Shown here one piece after another: positions 58,499 to 64,000 of a DNA stretch of 64,000 nt. The notes beneath the pieces are model-generated. The model ran no database searches. It was not told where the DNA came from and saw only the letters and a program-made list of their open reading frames with translations. Origin of the DNA: Carnegiea gigantea (taxonomy: Eukaryota > Streptophyta > Magnoliopsida > Caryophyllales > Cactaceae); the NCBI GenBank assembly GCA_029747015.1, contig JAKOGI010002396.1:1-64000 (forward strand), given 5' to 3'. The position numbers and the translations under genes are program-made. Within the stretch, counting starts at the first letter, position 1. Each line of letters opens with the position of its first letter.

Positions 58499-61400
58499 AA
58501 GGGAAAGCAGCCACGCATTAGGCACAACACAATCTGTCTTCCAAAGCTCTCTATTATTGCAGTTTGTTCAAGGTATCAGAGCAATACCATTGAATATCAC
58601 AAGCATGACTAAATTTGTTATTGAAACTCACTCCCCATACTACCTTCATCCTTTACCTTCATCCTGTGGAAGGGCTAGGCGTGTTGATAATAGCTATGAT
58701 TTTCGATGGGGAAAACCTACGACCTCTAGGAGACGGCAATTAGAACAGCCTTAAAAGCAAAGAACAAACTTGGATTCATCGATAAAACTGTAACAAAACC
58801 CACTGTAGCCGAAGGACAAGATCCAAGAGAACTACAAGCATGGGAGATGGTGAAGTCGATGATCTCTTCCTGTATCATCAATATTATTGACCCAAAACTA
58901 CGAACACGTGTAGCATATGCTAAGGGTGCCCAAGCTATGTAGACCAATTTGAAGAAAAGATATGACGTGGCCAATGCTTCGAAAATCCACCAGTTGAAAG
59001 CAAGCATAGCGGCGTGCAAATAAGGAAGTCTCGATGTTGTTGAATTTTACTCCAAACTTTTGAGCTTATGGAGTGAATTAGAAAATTGTGTCAAAATCCC
59101 ACACTGTACGTGCACTGGATGCAAGTGTGGAGCAACAAATAAATTTGTTGCAATGACGGAAGGAAAAAAAATCACATTAGTTCTTGATGGGGCTAAATGA
59201 TGTCTATACTCACATATTAGAAATCAAATTCTTGCAATGGAGCGACTTCCGTCTCTTGATAGAATATTCAATATAGTGCTTCAGAGGAAAATCACAAGAC
59301 CATGATGCTCATGAGAGATGAGCAGCATGAATTAGCCGCTACCATTGTCATGAACCATGGTAATAAGAGGCAGCAAACTGTGACTGAAAAGGGCTCTTGC
59401 AAACACTGCGGAAAGTTCGGGTATGAAAAAACAATTGCTTCGAGCTTGTCGGGTATCGAGCGAATTGGGGCACCTACGGAAAAGGCAAAGGCTGATGACG
59501 TACATCACGGGGAGGAAGAATTGGTGGCTGAGGTCGAGAGGCAGGCGTCCAAGCGATCTGCATGCAGCAGCAAACAGCGAAACAAAACAGAGTGCAGCAG
59601 CAGGTCACGAAGACAGCGAGTGTTCGAGGTTGCCAAGGTTCACCAGTGAGTAGGTTCAGCTCATTCTGAGCCTCATCGAGTCATCCAAACCTAGATACGA
59701 AAAGCTCTCGGGTAATTTGCCCTGGATTCTTAATATCACGGCATCAAACCATATGATAGGCGACTTGAAGGCTCTTGAGGAATTTGAGTCCAGTTGGATT
59801 ACCAGATGGTGTAGTCAAGATGGCAAGTTTACAAGGGACTATCAATTTGAGTCCAAAAATCAAATTGACAAAAGTTTTGTATGTTCCGAATTTCGCTTGC
59901 AACTTAATCTCAATTTCTCAATTAAATAGAGAATTAAAATGCACTGTGATTTATAATGATATTATTTGTGTGATACCAGACCGCATCTCAAGGAGCCTGA
60001 TTGGAGTGGGTGAAGAAAAAGGAGGGGTCTTTTGGTTCAAGGAAATTGATATCTCAAGTGCTAGGATAAAAGTAGTGGACTCCGGTACTTTATGCCATAA
60101 GTGGCTTGGACAGCCTCAAGACAAGTTCTTTCTTTGCTTCAAGACAAGTTCTTTCTTTGCGTCCTAAGAGTTTAGGTGTTTTTGATACAGTTACAAATAA
60201 AGAGAACCATCCTTGTGATATTTATTTGTTTTAGGGCAAAGCAAACTCATAGTTTGTTTAACATTAGTGAAAGTAAGGCTGAGGATTTATTTGAAATCAT
60301 ACATTGTGACATTTGGGTGGTTATAGGGTACCTTCCTTTTGTGGTGCATACTACTTCTTAACCGTTGTGGATGATACGAGTAGAGGTGTGTGGGTGTTCT
60401 TGATGAAAGAAACGGGGGAAGTGGCAACCTTATTATAAAGTTTCGTGGCTTTGGTGAAAAATCAATTTGGCAAGAATGCGAAAATAATTCGAAGTGACAC
60501 CGAACTTAGTTTAAGAAGGGCCCTTTGCTTGAGTTCTATTCCGAAAATTAAATTTTATATGAAACTAGTTACACTGACACTCCTCGGCAAAATGGTCGGG
60601 TGAAGCAAAAGCATCATCATATCTTGAACGCTGTTAGAGCTCTACGCTTTCAGGCTCACTTACCCAAATCTTTTTGGAGTGAGTGTGTGCTAACTATTGC
60701 ATTTGTGATAAATCAAACTCCTAGTAAGTTACTCAATGGTCAAACACCTTATGGAAGTCTTGTATGGTGTTAAACCCAATTTTGATCAAATGAACGTGTT
60801 GGGGTGTCATTGTTATGCTCACTTAAGGCCAAAGTCAAAGGACAAATTTGTACCCCGTGGTAGAAAGTGTGTATTCATTGGGTTTCCTTATGGAAAGAAG
60901 GGTTGGAAGGTGCTTGATTTGGAGTCCAAAGAAATATTCATTAGTAGAGACGTTGTATTCTATGAAGACATTTTCCCTTATTGCTCTTTTAATGATACAA
61001 AGGCAGACAACACACACACATAGGTAATACCCTTGGAGACTTTGTTTGATGACAGAGATTTTCATTCCTTAGGTGCAATGGACCATCGAGTCCAAGGGAG
61101 GGAGCAACACATCCTCAATCTGGCCTAGCCCATGAAACAAGGACATCGAATGTTGGCGCATCCTCCACTGATGCTGAGCCAGCCCATGAAGCCTCACCTG
61201 ACATTGCAGCAAACTCTAGGCTCTCCAATGACAAAGTGCATGCTAGGCCAACGACAAGGGGAGCGAGGATGGATCATCCACTTAGCTCAATCAGGCCAGC
61301 ATGTTTGAACCATAAGTGTGGGCCAGTGCTGAAGGCAACACTCCATTGGATCAAGCTCGCAGGACCACGAGAGACCAATGGCCACTTGATGGACTACGTT

Positions 61401-61597
61401 TGCTCTAGTACAAGATTTCTTGACCCCTCCTTTCTACACGTATCTTCAGCAACCTCTTCAGGTATCCTGTATCCCTTAGCAAATTTTATTACATGTGATA
61501 AATTTTCTCATGCTCATCGTGGTTTCCTAGCTGCTAATGCAAAAGTTATTGAGCCCACGTACTATAAAGAAGTGGCTACAGATCTCAACTAGAAGAA

Positions 61598-61959
61598 GGC
61601 CCTGTTTGGCAAACAGCTATTAGCTGTTAGCTGTTTGTATTAGCTGTTAGCTGTTAGCTGTTTGAGTTAGCTGTTTGTATTAGCTGTTTGAATTAGCTGT
61701 TTGTTGAAAAACTGTTTGGTAAAATTAGCTGTTTCTGATAAAGTTGTGAGACAAAAAGCTAATTCTTCAAAAATCTCTTCCAAAAAGCTCATGGAATTAG
61801 CTTTTTTAAATTAGCTTTTTGGACCCAAAAAGCTCTTTTAAAAAGCTCTTTTACCAAACACCCAAATTAGCTTTTTTACTTGGTCAAAAAGCTAATTTTG
61901 GTCAAATAAGTTCTTTTTGGCCAAAAAGCTCTTCAAAAAGCTCTTTGCCAAACAGGGCC
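61598..61959. mobile_element. Harbinger-like MITE in the Copia RT, copy 2
   Basis: Identical by eye to 12,085-12,446, with the same terminal repeats and GAA flanks. Confidence 0.9.
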
Positions 61960-63752
61960 GAAAGCTATGACAGACGAGATCCAAGCATTGGAAGATACCA
62001 AAACATGGACTTTGGTTGATTTACCACCAGGAAAGAAAGCTATCAACTATAAATGGGTTTATAAAGTGAAGTAAAAGTCTGGCGAATACATTGAAATATA
62101 TAAGGCCCGCCTTGTAGTTCGAGGAGACCATCAACAAGAGGGCTTCGATTTCAATGAGACATTTACACCAGTTGCTAAGATGACAAGTGCACGAACATTC
62201 CTATCTGTTGTCGTGGCAAAAGGATGGAAGCTCCATCAGATGGATGTGAACAATGCTTTCCTCCATGGCGATCCTAAGGAGGAAGTGTATAACCGTCAGC
62301 TACCGGGGTTTACGTCCACATCCCCAATAAAAGTATGCAGATTGCATAAATCCTTATATGGTTTATGATAGGCTTCTCATCAGTGTTTTGCCAAGTTATC
62401 ATGCAAGCTCAGTGAGTATGGCTTCATTTGATCATTTGCCAATTACTTGTTATTTACCTACAAGAGAGGAGATACTTTCATGGCTTTATTTGTATATATC
62501 GATGATATCATCCTTGCCAGCAACAATCCTAAAGCCTCTCAAGAGCTTAAGACTTATCTTAATCACTACTTTCGAATCAAAAATCTTGGCCCTCTTAAAT
62601 ATTTTTTAGGTCTTGAAGTGGCTCGTGGACCACAAAAGCTATTCCTATCGCAACATAAGTATGCTCTTGTGATTGTTGATGAATGTGGGCTCTTAGGAAC
62701 ATGCCTAGTTGATTTTTCTCTGGAAGAAAACCACAAACTTGCTTTGGCCAAAGGGAAGTTATTGGATGATCCAGGTCGATACAGCCGATTAGTTGGGTGC
62801 CTCATTTATCTAACCATTATCAGATCAGAAGATTTGAGCTATGTCATTCACATTTTATCTCAATTCGTGCAAGACCCCAAACAGGAGCATATGGATGTAG
62901 CTAGATAGGTGCTTCATAATATTAAAGTGACACCTGGCCAAGGTATTCCCCTAAGGGTAAACAACCTTCTACAAGTTAGAGCATACTGTGATGCCGATTG
63001 GGGTACTTGTCCTATCACACGATGGTCTCTAACTGGGTATCTTGTCGCCATTGGTGGGTCTCCAATCTCTTGGCACACCAAGAAGCAAACTATAGTTTCT
63101 ACATCCTCAGCTGAAGCAGAATATCGTTTGATGGCTACCACTACCAGTGAACTATTTTGGTTGAAGTTATTTTTAGCATCTCTTGGAGTTTTCCATCACA
63201 CAACCATGCACATGTTTTGTGAAATTCAGGCTGCAATACACATTACCAAGAATCCAGTTTTTCATGAAAAAACCAAACATATCAAAATTGATTATCATTT
63301 TGTTAGGGAGAAACTGGAATCTGGTGATATGACTGTTTCTTACTTATCCACAAAGCAACAACCCGCTGATATTTTACCAAAGCACTTGGGAAGAAATAAT
63401 TTATTTATCTTAGAAGCAAGTTGGCCATGTACACCAAGAATTAGGGTTAGGGTTGTATCTCTTGTGTATTTAAACAACATACATGGCAATAAGAAGGCAG
63501 AGCAGCCAGGCTCCCTTCATAAACACGCGTGGAAGGCACGTGTGCGTGACTTTTATTCCATTTTCTTACGCGTTAATATATTAATGCATTGTGACTAAAC
63601 ACACTTATATTTTGTTTTAATTCTTTTTATTGATGGACATGTTTCCTCTTCCAATTTTAACTCTAAACACATCTAAAATTATATATAACATTTTGTTCGA
63701 GGCTCACATAGAGATTGTGAATGTCATGAGGAAAAGAAGGAAAATAGGTGCT

Positions 63753-64000
63753 AAACCATACATTAATTTTTAATCAAAAATATTTTTATTTTTACTGTAC
63801 AAATTAGTGTACAATATGTTAATTTTTAATGAACAATACTTTAATTTTTAGTGTGCAATATGTTATTTTTTAGGATACGATAGGTTATTTTTCAGTGAAT
63901 ATTAGATTAATTTTTAGTGAATAATACTTTATTATTTAATAAAAATAGATTAAGTTTTAATGAATAATAGATTATATTTAGTGAGCATTAGGTTAATATT
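63753..64000. repeat. start of the GTGAACAATAGGTTAA repeat, copy 2 (cut by window edge)
   Basis: Same as 14,240-14,487. The sequence is still identical at the last base of the window. Confidence 0.6.

Larger units (their letters stand above)
57168..63508 (+). mobile_element. dead Ty1/Copia retrotransposon with nested insertions (copy 2)
   Basis: Duplicate of 7,670-13,995 with the same insertions and stops: primer site at 58,572, Gag remnant 58,605-59,649, integrase pieces 59,717-61,023, RT remnant 61,963-62,908 and RNase H 62,909-63,598. It keeps 15 bases (within ATAAATTTGTTGCAATG, about 59,138-59,155) missing from copy 1. Being shared in every detail, the insertions predate the segment duplication. 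Non-functional. Confidence 0.9.
51468..64000. repeat. large duplicated segment, copy 2
   Basis: Counterpart of 1-14,487; offset 51,467 at the left, 49,498 after the unshared block and 49,513 after a 15-base indel. It starts inside B2's first coding exon only because copy 1 is cut by the window edge, and it is still homologous at 64,000. See copy 1 for the identity pattern. Confidence 0.97.

Noticed and set aside
1..64000. CRISPR arrays, rRNA, tRNA genes, operons
   Set aside because: No regularly spaced repeats, no rRNA-like sequence and no complete tRNA cloverleaf were seen; the gene structure is eukaryotic.

Overview
The window is nuclear DNA from a flowering plant. The evidence is spliced genes with GT-AG and some GC-AG introns, an AT-rich repeat-dense background, plant-type Copia and Athila-like LTR elements, hAT and PIF/Harbinger DNA elements, and a class-XII-like LRR receptor kinase. 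It looks like a eudicot or magnoliid; the sequence alone does not name a species. No bacterial, organellar, CRISPR or rRNA features were seen.

Layout. 1-14,487 and 51,468-64,000 are two copies of one segment, truncated by the window edges, so the window spans one repeat period of about 49.5-51.5 kb. Each copy carries the 5' end region of a B-type alpha/beta hydrolase, several MITE-like repeats, and a dead Ty1/Copia element (7,670-13,995; 57,168-63,508). That element contains a nested 1.25-kb solo LTR and a 362-bp Harbinger-like MITE. Between the copies lie a dead hAT transposase (15.1-16.7 kb), an orphan hydrolase fragment (19.6-21.0 kb), a complete non-autonomous Athila-like element carrying only a gag-like ORF (21,830-27,534, target duplication TTTAT), and a nest of small elements (27.8-30.2 kb). 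These are followed by an unknown acidic-protein pseudogene interrupted by a hAT-type MITE with a perfect 8-bp target duplication (31.27-32.48 kb), a receptor-kinase gene lacking its LRR ectodomain (33.8-35.2 kb), a LINE fragment (37.4-37.7 kb), and AT-rich DNA with a Harbinger-type element (40.74-41.53 kb).

The gene-bearing part is the 41.8-51.5 kb minus-strand cluster of membrane-anchored plant alpha/beta hydrolases. It has the order A1 - B1 - A2 - B2 and arose by duplication of an A-B pair. A1 (345 aa) and B2 (340 aa) are intact with a complete Ser-Asp-His triad; B1 and A2 are pseudogenes. A fifth, B-type copy starts at the left window edge and a sixth, decayed copy (C) lies at 19.6-21.0 kb. 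A and B copies use GC splice donors in different introns.

The story is therefore a tandem gene family growing by nested duplication, first of an A-B pair and then of a roughly 50-kb block, in a region filled with transposons. The large duplication could also be two haplotypes placed in series by an assembler; this cannot be decided from the sequence.
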